Notes: generated by a model not told the origin, from the letters alone. Counted from the stretch's first letter, positions 1 to 13,300 are shown. The stretch: 64,000 bases of DNA from Panax quinquefolius (GCA_020205615.1 CM035163.1:53851899-53915898), one strand, 5' to 3'. Numbers and translations: made by a program.

Positions 1-3000
1 ACGCGTCACCTACCACGCTCGCTTTTCCGTGATGGTATCAATAGTGTGGTCGTAGTCTTCAATAGCTCGAGCCAACGTCACGCCAGATGTTGAGTTCTTT
101 TTTTGAGTGAAGAAATATTTAAGGCTTTTATGGTCCTAATATATCTCCACTTTCTCCCCATATAGATAGTGCCCATATATCTTTAGCGCAAAAAACGATC
201 GGGCCGCTAACTCTAGATCATGAGTAGGATAATTCCTCTCATACTTTTTAAGTTGTCGCGAGGCATAGGCTATGACTTTCCCACGCTGCATGAGAACACA
301 TCCTAACCCTTTGCCTCAAGCATCATCAGAGATAACAAATCCATCCGAACCAGATGGTATTGTTAGAACAGTGCCAAATAAGTCTCCTCTTAAGCTCTTG
401 AAACTCTTCTCGATTCTTCACTCCAAATGAATTTTGTATCCTTCCGAAGTTAGTTGAAGATGGAGTAGCATTCGAGAAAACCCTTCCACGAATCTCCGAT
501 AATAACCAAATTAAGCCCAAAAACTACGACTTCACCACCGACTTTTGCTTGTTCCCAACTTTGTATTGCTTCAATCTTCGCCGGATCAACAGATACTCCA
601 TGTTTCGACACCACGCGCCAAAGAAATGCTACTTCCTCAAGCCGAGAACTCGATTTCTTCAATTTGGCATATAGTTGGTTTTCACGGGTTTTTGGAGTAC
701 CAAATTTCAAATGGTGCTCATGATCTTCACGACTTTTGGAATATATGAGGATGTCATCAATAAAGACAACAACGAATCGATCCAAATATTCCTTGAATAC
801 TCGGCCATCATATCCATGAAAGTCAGCAGAGCATTAGTTAGTCCGAAAGACACGACTAAGAATTCATAATGCCCATACCGAGTTCTCAAGGCGCCTTTGA
901 ATATCCTCGCCTAATCTTCAAATTGATGATATCCGTAACGAAGATCGATTTTTGAAAAGAATTGTGCCCTCAGCAATCGGGTCAAACAAGTCATCAATAC
1001 GAGGTAGAGGATACCTATTCTTGATGGTGACATGGTTCAATTCCCGATAGTCAATACAAAGTCGCATACTCCCGCCTTTCTTCTTTACGAATAAAACAGA
1101 GCACCCCAAGGAGATGTACTAGATCTAATGAAAACCGATGTCCAACAATTCCTATAGTTGGACCTTTAACTCCTCAAGTTCAATAGAGCCATTCGATATG
1201 GGGTTTTAGAAATGGGCTTTGTACCAGTTCAAGATCAATAAAGAATTCAACTTCACGCTCGGGGTAGACCGGAAGTTCTTCAGAAATACGCCAGAAAGTC
1301 AATAACAACAGAATATTATTCAAATTTGACGTGTCTTTATTCAAATCCATAACATGGGCTAAGAAAGCTCGACATCCGCTTTTCAATAAACGAATAGCTT
1401 TATGATTAGATATGATAAAGATTGATTTTAATGGTTTAGTTGCTTGAATTGCATAACAAAGTTGGTTAGGAATATGAAAACTAACAACCTTACGAAAACA
1501 ATCAATTTTGGCACGATGAGTAGTTAACCAATCAATCCCTAAAATCACATCAAAAGCAAGTATCTTTAAAGAGATAAGGTCAATGTGTAAGGTGATGGTG
1601 CCAACTTGAATCAAACAAGATTTATAAACAAAGGATGTGATGAAAGTTTCTCCCAACTGAGTTTCCACAGATAGTCAAAGTCTAATTTCTCCTGAGTCAA
1701 GTTTAAACGCTGAGCACATGTAGAGAGATAAATGAATGGGTAGCACCGTATCAAGTAAGGTATAAACTTCACAAGAATTTATAAATAGCTTACCCGTGAT
1801 CACCTCGCTTGGGTTCTCGATTTTGACCAAATACAACAAACGCTTCTTCCCTAAATCGTTGACTTTGACTTTTCCGGGATACTGAGTCACCGTCCCACTA
1901 ACTAGGTTTCATACCGCATAATCTCGAGCGATATGTCCTTCTTTTCCACAATTATAGCATACCTTGAACTGCATTGGCGCGCTTGACCGATATGTCCTCT
2001 TTTCCGCAGATTAGAGTATACGACCGGTGGTCGTTTCCTCTCCTTAGAACCAATTGTCACGCAGACTGTCTGCCTTCACATGGTCGTTGTTAAATCTCCT
2101 CTTTTAAAATCTCCTCCCGACTCGCTTCTTCTATTTTCATGGCCATGATTACCACCAGTAGTGGTTACCATTTTTCCGTCTGCTTTTCTCCGCAGTTATC
2201 ATTATTCGCTGATCGCTATCTCGATACGATCCTCGTTGGGTCCTCAACGACTGTACTCATATCTCGCTTCTAATAATTGAGCCTCATTTACAACATCCGA
2301 ATAGAGAGAAAATTTATGAGAAATGAGATATCGACGATGCCGTTTCAAACCTCTAAGAAACATCCGCACATACGCTCCTCATTCTCCACCAAATGAGGTG
2401 CAAACCTCGATAACTCGCAAACTTTGCCTCGCATCGAGACACCGCCATGTTGTTTTGTTCCAATCTGATGAACTCCACTTCCTTCATACGACGAACACTT
2501 TCGTGAAAGTATTTGTCATTAAATAGCTTCAAACGCTCCCCAAGACATGCCGAAAAGTACCGGATGGGTACGCTTCACGCATCTCCACCAAGAGTCCGCC
2601 ATCGCCACGGAACATAAAGGTGGCGAATGGAACCTTCGTTTTCTCCGCATCCCAAGACATCGAATATCTTGGTAATTTGTTTGACCCATGCTTCCGCCAT
2701 GATCGGATCCGCTTTCCTTTAATTCGTGGTCCCAACTTCGAATCGCTTGGTCAGGATAACCCGTGAATTGCTATCATTTCTCCTCAGATTTTGAACACGA
2801 GTCTCCTCGTCTCGATTTTGCATGAACTGCAAAAACTTCTAAACATCCCCTCGCTCATCATCTCGCTTCAATGGTGTTGTTCACAGAGGAGGATTGCCAA
2901 ACCACAGTCAGCACGCTCTCCTCGCTGGTGAAAGTACAGCATCTCCACTGGCCCTCATTTCTCCATTGTTAATATTCTCACCGACATTCTCAAATACCGC

Positions 3001-3003
3001 CAT
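1..3003 (-). pseudogene. gag-pol remnant, array copy A (RNase H to Gag)
   Basis: This is a broken polyprotein on the minus strand. Pieces in several frames give RNase H (about 1-330, with [14 protein letters not shown] residues), RT (about 390-1110; CIDYRELN near 1040 and catalytic FIDD at 753-764), retropepsin with the downstream FDVILGIDWL block (about 1180-1890), a CCHC knuckle CYNCGKEGH (about 1930-1975) and Gag (about 2000-3003). The Gag start is taken as the ATG at 3001-3003, 174 bases from the LTR, the same spacing as in copies C and D. Small indels break the frame every 100-300 bases. Integrase and chromodomain lie left of the window. No functional product is expected. Confidence 0.8.
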
Positions 3004-3160
3004 AAAACAAGGGTTAATTAAGGAAATCAATATATCACATAATATCCCTATATACCGACCAACTAACAAAAATAAGCTTAGTAGGACACACTAGCGAAGG
3101 ATTTACTCGCCTCTCCTCCTAGTTTCTATTCCCCGATCTCCGCCAGAGATCATATCCCTA

Positions 3161-3175
3161 AGCTCGATACCAACC
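3161..3175 (-). other. Primer binding site, copy A
   Basis: On the minus strand the LTR end is followed by TTGGTATCGAGCT. This resembles the initiator-Met tRNA site TGGTATCAGAGC used by many gypsy elements, with a small change in the middle. The compact element at 28038 has the exact motif. Confidence 0.7.
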
Positions 3176-3715
3176 GTGACGCCCCCAAAATAGTATACAT
3201 CACCCATTCCGAGTTGTCAATACATGGTACGTAAACAACTACAACTTTATTATTACAACAAGAAACTGTGAGTTTGAATACAAATATTATCTTCTGCATA
3301 AATATCTATACTCAAATAAATCCTCATCACATTTATTGATACATTATTTTACAAAATGGTGAGGACTACTAAACAATCCTTTCTAAAACCTTCATTCCAT
3401 ACCCCGACTCGCATTTCTCGCTATATTCTCGCCTCCCGAAGAAAAATGGAACAAAAGGAAAAGGTGAGCTCAACTAGCTCAAGAAGAATATTATGACTAA
3501 GATAATATATACAACAAATTATCGTTAGTCTTCAACAGGAAAAATCTAATAGAATACAATAGACAACAAATTTTAAATCAATATTCATAATGAAATAATA
3601 ATTCATTAGAAGAGTTAAGTAGAGAATGCAAACTACTATCTTCTATGTATGAATTTAAAAGTTCATCGCTCATCTTTTATCCCCGTAAACATCAATCAAT
3701 ATACATCCGAATCAA

Positions 3716-3872
3716 ATATTCATCTTTGCACTACAGCCAAAGATATTCATCACCGGTCATGTTCATTTAAACACTGCTCATCTTTGCACTACTGCCAAAG
3801 ATATTCTTCGAAATCATTCATCTTTGCACTAATCATTCTTATCATTCATCTGCACTACAGTGCCAAAGATAT
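3716..3872. repeat. Hairpin-forming tandem repeats in LTR 1
   Basis: The unit ATCTTTG-cactacagc-CAAAGAT recurs about four times, 40-60 bp apart. The two arms are a perfect 7-bp inverted repeat with a loop of about 9 bases. Loops differ slightly between units (ACAGCC, ACTGCC, ACAGTGCC). The array is present at the same place in LTR 3 and LTR 4. It lies near the 3' end of the LTR in element sense. Confidence 0.7.
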
Positions 3873-4119
3873 TCCATAATATCATCATTTAAGACCGAGG
3901 ATGATGAAAATATTTTTTTTTTAAAGAAACGAATCCAAAGGAAACAAAAAACGACAAGGATTAAGGATTAAGGATTCGCATTTTTTTTTTATCCACGTCC
4001 AAAAATACCTCAAAAATAATCATAGTGGTGTAAAATTCAAGAATGATCAAAACATGGATACAATCAAAGCTAGTATCCGTAATAGATATTTTGGACAAAA
4101 AGAAGAAATTTTATTTTTC

Positions 4120-4340
4120 TATGAATAAAGGCCGATACGTGAATAAAGTATCGTCAGATACGTGAATAAAGTGCCGATACGTGAATAGTAACTCCGACAC
4201 CAAAAGATAGAAATTCCACAAAACATCTTCACGCTTCACTTAATAGTACTTGAATAAGAACTCGTGAATAAGAACTCCATGAATAAGTAACTCGTGAATA
4301 AGAACTCATGAATAGTAACCCATGAATAGTAACCCTACAT
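4120..4340. repeat. GTGAATA / CATGAATAG short-repeat array in LTR 1
   Basis: About a dozen loosely spaced copies of a motif around CGTGAATAGT or CATGAATAAGAACTC occur in about 220 bp. They fall into two sub-blocks, one associated with GCCGATAC or TCAGATAC and the other with AACTC. Function unknown. Confidence 0.65.
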
Positions 4341-4619
4341 GAAAAAGTTCCAAATTTGATAAAAACTTCAGATCAATATTTCAAAGATAATGATATTGAA
4401 GAAATAATATCATTATTTAAAAAAATAATATCCCTTACCTCGAAGATTAAAGATTTCTAAATTTGAATACCGATATAGTGCTAGTGACAAGGAACTTGCA
4501 CCAGATAAGCAATACTCAAAGTATACTCAAAATACTCACAAGAATACGCCGAAATATCGAGAGAGAGAGAGAGAAAACTTCAGCTTCGTGTGTGATTTTC
4601 AATTCTAACCCAAAGACCC

Positions 4620-4630
4620 TATTTATAGAA
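4620..4630 (-). promoter_or_regulatory. LTR 1 TATA box
   Basis: The minus strand reads TTTCTATAAATAGGGTC. The same element sits at the same place in LTR 3 (16534) and LTR 4 (24086). It marks the U3/R region; transcription would run towards lower coordinates into copy A. Confidence 0.7.
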
Positions 4631-5973
4631 AATGCTTAAACACCAAAGCGTAAAATTTAATATAATATTAATATATTTTTAACATTTTCTTTAGCCCACC
4701 ATAGACAACTGATCTCAGCCCATTTGAATCACATGTGAGGCCAACTTAGTTGCAAAAAACGTTTTTCTCAAAAATAATTAACTAAAACTTCCAAAAATCA
4801 ATTATTTCTAACTTCTAACTTCAATAATTCATAATAAATAGCCCTTTTCATCAGAAAATTCGAATCTCGCGAGTTTTTATAGGAAATTCAATTCTCTACA
4901 ACTTTGCAGAAGAAAGTTTTTCCAAATTCCAAATAGAAATTGACCAAAATCCATAAACGGGTGATTTTACAAAGCTATAATCAAATTTCTACCAATAATT
5001 GGGGTCCACCAACACACAAAACATGTTTTAAACATTTAATGCCACAAAAATACTCTTCCTCCTCATATACTCATATATCCCACATTCATTGTAAAATATC
5101 ACCATTATTATATTATTAAAATAATATATATTTTAAATGAATTATTTTATCGTAAAAAGATAAAATATTAATTTTCAACAATTGTCATTTTAAAAATTTT
5201 CCATCTATATCCACATAAAATCAATATTTTCCTCATCATATAAATCAATAATTAATTATTCACAAATAATATTACGTAATCACAATATCGACAACCGTGC
5301 AGCTCCTCAGAAAGAGGGGGCTTTCCAATAAGAATTTCTTCTCATCGGGCGCCGCAATTAGATGACCAAACCTCTCCTTAGATGTAACTTTCTAGACATT
5401 GCCAATAATGTTATCTAATAATATTATTCAGATAATATGAATTATTGCTTCGATAATGAAAAATACCGTAAATGACAATTATCAAACAACAAAGAATATA
5501 AAATATCAACGCAAAGAATTATTAACTCAATAAAATATCGAATAAATAAGAATTATCGTAACCATTATCGAGTAGTGCCTTCACGTAAGAATCAATAATT
5601 GGTGCAATACCGCAATGCTACCGCTCAACAACGCCAGATTTTTTTAACCACCGGTATTCCAACAAAGATAATTCTGTAATAACTACGCCGTTATTTTTAA
5701 ACAACTTATATTTGTCGCTTTCTTCATCCAATCGCTTTCACATGGGCCCACACATGGTCATACCGTCAGTATTTAATATTCCCCGACAAAGATTTAATAT
5801 TCCACGCACCAAACGAATATTCCCCGACAACAATGAATATTTTATAACCACTTGCTTATTTTAAAATATTTATGATTTTACCCTTAACTATCCACATTAA
5901 TCAAATCAACCCTTACTATTTCAAAATAATAAATAAAGGAAATTCCTTTTCATTTAAAAATTTGGGTCTTACA

Positions 5974-5985
5974 ACCTCCCTCCTT
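5974..5985 (-). other. Polypurine tract, copy B
   Basis: The minus strand reads AAGGAGGGAGGT directly before the LTR start TGTAAGACCC. This is the plus-strand DNA primer of copy B and shows that LTR 1 is also the 3' LTR of B. Confidence 0.8.
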
Positions 5986-5989
5986 ATGA

Positions 5990-8900
5990 AATTTCGCCCT
6001 CGAAATCGACGTACGCACTGGTGTTTTTCAAAAGGTGAGGATACCTCGCTTTCATTTCCGCTTCCAACTCCTGTGTCATTTCCTCTATAAAGATGATTCC
6101 TCCACAAAACTTTAACTTGTGGTATGACCTTTCATACAGTAGGGACATGCTCCTTCCTATCCAAGATCTTGACAGTACCTCCTCATACGTTAAGTCTTCT
6201 ACTATCTCGTCCTGGCTCTAACTCAATAACGTGGTTCGGTCTTTCACATATTTACGGCAGTACGATATGTGAAACACATTATGAACACGAGACATACTTT
6301 GAGAGGTAACGCAAGTCTATAGGCTACATTTCCTACTCCTATCAAGAATTTGAAATGGACCAATAAATCGTGGATCGAGCTTTCCTCTCTTCCCAAATCT
6401 TGTAACTCCTTCCATGGAGCAACTCGCAACAATACATGATCCCCACTTAAATTCCACGCCCTTTCGATGAAGATCCGCATAACTCTTTTGTCGATCTTGT
6501 GCCGCTTTGTATACGCTTGTCGAATCATTTGGATCTTTTCTAGTAGTCATACGCATTAACTCTCAGTCCCAACAATGTTGCTTCACCCACCTCATCCCAA
6601 CATATCGAGAACGACATTTTCGGCCCATATAATGCTTCAAATGGAGCCACACCTATACTTGCTCGATAACTCATTGTTGTAGAGAATTCCACCAATGGTA
6701 AATACTTATCCCAACTACCTTTGAAGTCTAGGACACAGAGTCTTAATAGATCTTCAAGAGTTTGAATAGTCCTCTCGATTGTCCGTCTGCTTGGGGATGG
6801 TATGCTCAACTAAATCGCAAAATCTGCGCTCATAGCTTTTTGCAAGCTAACCCAAAATCTTGAAGTGAATCTTCGGGTCACGATCCAAAACTATGGATAC
6901 AGTGCATGCCATGCAACCTCACAATCTCATTCACGCATATACTAGCAAGACGCTCAAGGGAATAAGTCTCCAGATTTCGGCAAGAAATGAGCAGACTTGG
7001 TTAATCTATCAACAATAACCCAAATAGCATTGATGCCTTGAGAAACCGTGAGGAAGACCCGTGAACTAAATCCATAGTAATGTGTTCCCACTTCCATTCC
7101 TAATCTCAAGTGGTTGCAACGGACCCTTAGGTACTAGATGCTCCGCCTTTACACGCTGACAAGTTAAACACATCGAGATAAACTTTGCAATCTCTTCTTC
7201 ATATTGTTCCACCAAAATGTATGTCAAGATCACGATACATTTTAGTACTTCCAGATGGATTGCAAATGGTGTATTGTGCCTCCATCATAATCTTGTACTT
7301 CAAATCGTAGTCGTTAGAACACAAAGTCTAGAGTGGACTCAAGTATTCCTTCTTCATCAATTCTCGCCCTAATAGCTCCTTCAGACTTTCTTCTTCATAC
7401 GATCACCCCGGCCTGCGGGCTTGAGCAACCTTAACTTTTTCTATTAAAGTCGGCTCTACGCTAGATACTTGACATCATCGCACTCGCTCCTCGCATATGA
7501 TCTTCTACTCAACGCGCCACCTACCACGCTCGCTTTTACCAGTGATGGTATCAATAGTGTGGTCGTAGTCTTTTAATAGTTCGAGCCAACGTCACCGCCA
7601 CATGTTGAGTTCTTTTTGAGTGAAGAAATATTTAAGGCTTTTACGGTCCTAATATATCTCCACTTTCTCCCCATATAGATAGTGCCTCCATATCTTTAAT
7701 AATAAACGATCACCGCTAACTCTAGATCATGAGTAGGATAATTCCTCTCATACTCTTTAAGTTTGTCGCGAGGCATAGGCTATGACTTTCCCACGCTGCA
7801 TGAGAACACATCCTAACCCTTTGCCTCAAGCATCATCAGAGATAACAAATCCATCCGAACCAGATGGTATTGTTAGAACAGTGCCAAATAAGTCTCCTCT
7901 AAGCTCTTGAAACTCTTCTCGCATTCTTCGCTCCAAACGAATTTTGTATCCTTCCGAGTTAGTCGAAGTTAATGGAGTAGCGATTCGAGAAAACCCTTCC
8001 ACTAATCTCCGATAATAACCAAATTAAGCCCCAAAACTACGTGATTTCAACACCGACTTCGCTGCTTCTAACTTTGATTGCTTCAATCTTCGCGGATCAA
8101 CAGATACTCCATGTTTCGACACCACGCGCCCAAGGAATGCTACTTCCTCGCCGTAACTCGCATTTCTTCAATTTGGCATATAGTTGGTTTTCACGAAGCC
8201 TTTGGAGTACCAAATTTCAAATGGTGCTCATGATCTTCACGACTTTTGGAATATATGAGAATGTCATCAATAAAGACAACAACGAATCGATCCAAATATT
8301 CCTCAATACTCGGTTCATCATATCCATGAAAGCCGTCAGAGAGCATTAGTTAATCCGAAAGACATGACTAAGAATTCATAATGCCCATACCGAAGTTCTC
8401 AAGGCGCCTTTGAATATCCTCGCTTTTAATCTTCAAATGATGATATCCGTAATCTAAGATCGATTTTTGAAAAGAATTGTGCCCTCAGAATCGGGTCAAA
8501 CAAGTCATCAATACGAGGTAGAGGATACCTATTCTTGATGGTGACATGGTTCAATTCCCGATAGTCAATACAAAGTCGCATACTCCCGCCTTTCTTCTTT
8601 ACGAATAAAACAGAGCACCCCAAGGAGATGTACTAGACGAATGAAATCCGATGTCCAACAATTCCTCAGAATGGACCTTTAACTCCCCAAGTTCAATAGA
8701 GCCATTCGATATGGGGTTTTAGAAATGGGCTTGTACCAGTTCAAGATCAATAAAGAATTCAACTTCACGCTCGGGGTAGACCGGAAGTTCTTCAGAAATA
8801 CGCCAGAAAGTCAATAACAACAGAATATTATTCAAATTTGACGTGTCTTTATTCAAATCCATAACATGGGCTAAGAAAGCTCGACATCCGCTTTTTAATA

Positions 8901-9504
8901 AACGAATAGCTTTATGATTAGATATGATGTTGATCGATTTTAATGGTTTAGTTGTTTGAATTGCATAACAAAGTTGGTTAGAATATGAAAACTAACAACC
9001 TTACGAAAACAATCAATTTTGGCATGATGAGTAGTTAACCAATCAATCCCTAAAATCACATCAAAAGCAAGTATCTTTAAAGAGATAAGGTCAATGTAAG
9101 GTAATGGTGCCAACTTGAATCAAACAAGATTTATAAACAAAGGATGTGATGAAAGTTTTCCTAACTGAGTTTCCACAGATAGGTCAAAGTCTAATTTCTC
9201 CTGAGTCAAGTTTAAACGCTGAGCACATGCAGAGAGATAAATGAATGGGTAGCACCTAGATCAAGTAAGGTATAAACTTCGCAAGAATTTATAAATAGCT
9301 TACCCGTGATCACCTCGTTGGGTTCCTCGATTATGACCAACCACAACAAACGCCTTCCCTAATCGCTGACTTTGACTTTTCCGGGATGTTTTTGAGTCAC
9401 CGTCCCTCACTAAACTAGGTTTCGCTATCGCATAATCTCGAGCGATATGTCCTTCCTTTCCACAACTATAACATACCTTGAACTGCTAGGGCGCTTTGAC
9501 CGAT
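5990..9504 (-). pseudogene. gag-pol remnant, array copy B (chromodomain to CCHC knuckle)
   Basis: In element sense the order from right to left is CCHC knuckle (about 9440-9490), protease (about 8700-9400), RT (about 7960-8640; FIDD at 8263-8274, [15 protein letters not shown] near 8580), RNase H (about 7500-7850), integrase (about 6240-7480; [15 protein letters not shown] near 6700, WDEVGEA near 6590) and a chromodomain tail (about 5990-6230; EDLTYEEV and WRNH are readable). Frames change repeatedly, so no domain is intact. The Gag end is lost in the assembly gap. Confidence 0.8.
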
Positions 9505-9604
9505 NNNNNNNNNNNNNNNNNNNNNNNNNNNNNNNNNNNNNNNNNNNNNNNNNNNNNNNNNNNNNNNNNNNNNNNNNNNNNNNNNNNNNNNNNNNNNNNN
9601 NNNN
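9505..9604. other. Assembly gap (100 N)
   Basis: Exactly 100 N, the usual placeholder for a gap of unknown size. The left flank is the CCHC region of copy B and the right flank is the middle of an LTR. The missing part should hold most of gag, the PBS and about 2 kb of LTR 2. Confidence 0.97.
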
Positions 9605-10362
9605 ATATCCACATAAAATCAATATTTTTCTCATCATATGAATCAATAATTAATTATTCACAAATAATATTACGTAATCACAATATTGACAACCGTGCAG
9701 CTCCTGTGAAAGAGGGGCTTTCAATAAGAATTTCTCCTCATCAAGTGCGCAATTAGGTGACCAAACCTCTCCTTAGATGTAACTTTCTAGACATCGCCAA
9801 TAATGTTATCTAATAATATTATTCAGATAATATGAATTATTGCTTCGATAATGAAAAATATTGTGGTAATGACAATTATCAAAAACAAAGAATATAAAAT
9901 ATCAACGCAAAGAATTATTGAATCAATAAAATAAAATATCGAATAAAGAATTATCGTAACCATTATTGAGTAGTGCCTTCACGTAAGAATCAATAATTGG
10001 TGCAATACCGCAGCTACCGTGTGTTTTAACCACCGAGTATTTTAACAAAGATAACTTGTGAATAACTACTACTGCTATTTTTAACCAACTTATATTTGTC
10101 GCTTTCTTCATCCAATCGCTTTCCGTTATGGGGCCCACACATGGTCGCTACTTTGTCTGCATTTAATATTCCACAAAGATTTAATATTCCACCACCAAAC
10201 GTAATATTCCCTAACAACAATGAATATTTTATAACCACTGCTTATTTTGAAATATTTATGTATTTTACCCTAACTATCCACATTAATCACATCAACCCTT
10301 ACTATTTCAAAATAATAAATAGAGAAAATTAAATTTCATTAATAATAAGTTGGGGTCTTACA
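9605..10362 (-). repeat. LTR 2 of the array, partial
   Basis: The right 758 bp of the same LTR, aligning with LTR 1 from about 5210 to 5973. It ends GTCTTACA directly against the polypurine tract of copy C. The rest is in the gap. Confidence 0.85.
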
Positions 10363-10374
10363 ACTCCCTCCTTA
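10363..10374 (-). other. Polypurine tract, copy C
   Basis: The minus strand reads AAGGAGGGAGT immediately before TGTAAGACCCC, equivalent to the tracts at 5974 and 17890. Confidence 0.75.
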
Positions 10375-10379
10375 TGAAA

Positions 10380-13300
10380 TTTCGTCCTCTAAATCGGGAC
10401 GACGCACGCACTGGTGTTTCAAAAGGTGAGGATACCTCGCTTTCATTTCCGCTTCCAATTCCTGTGTCATTTCCTCTATAGCATGATTCCTCCACAAAAC
10501 TTTAACTTGTGGTATGACCTTTGCGCAGAGGGACATGCTCCTTCCTATCCAAGATCTTGACAGTACCTCCTCACACGTTAAGTCTTCTGGCTATTTCGTC
10601 CTGCTCTAATTCTATATAACGTGGTTGGTCTTTCACATATTTACTTAAGTACGATATGTGAAACACATTATGAACACTAGACATACTTTGAGGTAACGCA
10701 AGTCTATAGGCTACATTTCCTACTCGGTCAAGAATTTGAAATGGACCAATAAATTGTGGATCGAGCTTTCTCTCTTCCCAAATCTTCAGAACTCCCTTCC
10801 ATGGAGCAACTCGCAACAATACATGATCCCCTACACTAAATTCCACGCCCTTTCGATGAAGATCCGCATAACTCTTTTGTCGATCTTGTGCCGTTTGTAT
10901 ACGCTGTGTTTAATCATTTGAATCTTTTTCAGAGTCATACGTATTTAACTCGGGTCCCAACAATGTTGCTTCACCCACCTCATCCCAACATATTGGAGAA
11001 CGACATTTTCGCCCATATAATGCTTCAATGGAGCCACACCTATACTTGCCTCGATAATCGTTGTTGTAGGAGAATTCCACCAATGGTAAATACTTATCCT
11101 AACCCGCCGCCTTGAAGTCTAGGACACAGAGTCTTAATAAATCTTCAAGAGTTTGAATAGTCCCTCTCGATTGTTCGTCTGCTTTGGGGATGGTATGTTA
11201 ACTAAATCGCAAACCGCGCTCCATAGCTTTTTTGCAAGCTAACCCAAAATCTTGAAGTGAATCTTGGGTCACGATCCAAACTATGGATACAGTGCATGCC
11301 ATGCAACCTCACAATTTCATTCACGCACATACTAGCAAGACGCTCAAGGAATAAGTCTCCGTGATCGGCAAGAAATGAGCGTACTTGGTTAATCTATCAA
11401 CAATAACCCAAATAACATTGATGCCTTGAGAAACCGTAGGAAGACCCAGAACTAAATCCATGGTAATGTGTTCCCACTTCCATTTCAGAATCTCAAGTGG
11501 TTGCAACGGACCCTTAGGTACTAGATGCTTCGCCTTTTACACGTTGGCAAGTTAAACACATCGAGATAAACTGCAATCTCTCTCTTCATATTGTTCCACC
11601 AAAATGTATGTCAAGATCACGATACATTTTAGTACTTCCGTGATGGATTGCAAATGGTGTATTGTGTGCCTCCATCATAATCTTGTACTTCAAATCGAGT
11701 CGTTAGGAACACAAAGTCTAGAGTGGACTCAAGTATTCCTTCTTCATCAATTCTCGCCCTAATAGCTCCTTCTTGTACTTTCTTCTTCATACGATCACTC
11801 CGGCCTATGGCTCGAGCAACCTTAACTTTTTCTATTAAAGTTGGCTCTACGTGTATACTTGACATCATCGCACTCGCTCCTCCTCAAGATATGATCTTCT
11901 ACTCAACGTGTCACCTACCACGCTCGCTTTTCCAGATGGTATTGAATAGTGTGGTCGTAGTCTTCAATAGCTCAAGCCAACGTCGCCGCCAGATGTTGAG
12001 TTCTTTTGAGTGAAGAAATATTTAAGGCTTTTATGGTCCGAATATATCTCCACTTTCTCCCCATATAGATAGTGCCTCCATATCTTTAGCGAAAACGATC
12101 GGGCCGCTAACTCTAGATCATGAGTAGGATAATTCCTCTCTTACTTTTAAGTTGTCGCGAGGCATAAAGCTATGACTTTCCCACGCTGCATGAGAACACA
12201 TCCTAACCTTTCGCTCAAGCATCATCAGAGATAACAAATCCATCCGAACCAGATGGTATTGTTAGAACAGTGCCAAATAAGTCTCCTCTTAAGCTCTTGG
12301 AAACTCTTCTCGCATTCTTCACTCCAAATGAATTTTGTATCCTTCCGAGTTAGTCGAAGTTAATGGAGTAGCAATTTGAGAAAACCTTCCACTAATCTCC
12401 GATAATAACCAAACTTAAGCCCAAAAACTACGATTTTGGCCACCGACTTTGTTGTCTCTAACTTCAGATTGCTTCAATCTTCGCCGGATCAACAGATACT
12501 CCATGTTTCGACACCACGCGCCCAAGGAATGCTACTTCCTCAAGCCGTAACTCGCATTTCTTCAATTTGGCATATAGTTGGTTTTCACGAAGCCTTTCGA
12601 GTACCAAATTTTTCAAATGGTGCTCATGATCTTCACGGCTTTTGGAATATATGAGGATGTCATCAATAAAGACAACAACGAATCGATCCAAATATTCCTT
12701 GAATACTCGGTTCATCATATCCATGAAAGTCGCAGGAGCATTAGTTAGTCCCAAAGACATGACTAAGAATTCATAATGCCCATACCGAAGTTCTCAAGGC
12801 GCCTTTTGAATATCCTCGCCTAATCTTCAACCGATGATATCCGTAAACTAAGATCGATTTTTGAAAAGAATTGTGCCCCTTGCAATCGGGTCAAACAAGT
12901 CATCAATACGAGGTAGAGGATACCTATTCTCGATGGTGACATGGTTCAATTCCGATAGTCAATACAAAGTCGCATACCCCGCTTTCTTCTTTCTTAATAA
13001 AACAGAGCACCCCAAGGAGATGTACTAGATTTAATGAAACCGATGTCCAACAATTCCTATAGTTGGACCTTAACTCCCTCAAGTTCAATAGAGCCATTCG
13101 ATATGGGGTTTTAGAAATGGGCTTTGTACCGTGTTCAAGATCAATAAAGAATTCAACTTCACGCTCGGGGTAGACCGGAAGTTCTTCGTGAAATACGCCA
13201 GAAAGTCAATAACAACAGAATATTATTCAAATTTGACGTGTCTTTATTCAAATCCATAACATGGGCTAAGAAAGCTTGACATCCGCTTTTCAATAAACGA

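Larger units (their letters stand above)
3177..5973 (-). repeat. LTR 1 of the chromovirus array (2797 bp)
   Basis: The left edge TGACGCC and right edge GTCTTACA give TG...CA termini. The LTR is the 5' LTR of copy A (PBS on its left) and also the 3' LTR of copy B (polypurine tract on its right). It aligns along its whole length with LTR 3 and LTR 4, with many 1-4 base indels. Inside are a hairpin repeat array (3716-3872), a GTGAATA/CATGAATAG array (4120-4340), a donor-like AGGTAAG (4434-4443) and a TATA box (4620-4630). It carries no real gene. Confidence 0.88.

Noticed and set aside
545..869. Plus-strand open frames opposite RT, repeated at 8041-8349, 12436-12654 and 19974-20297
   Set aside because: They are antisense shadows of the RT domain and recur only because RT recurs. 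Codons on the minus strand give the known motifs.
3716..4340. CRISPR-like regularly spaced repeats
   Set aside because: They lie inside plant LTRs, repeat units are degenerate, spacers are not unique, and the arrays recur with the LTR. No cas genes are present.
9425..9756. Open frames running through the N stretch
   Set aside because: They consist largely of unknown residues and join unrelated parts of the element across an assembly gap.
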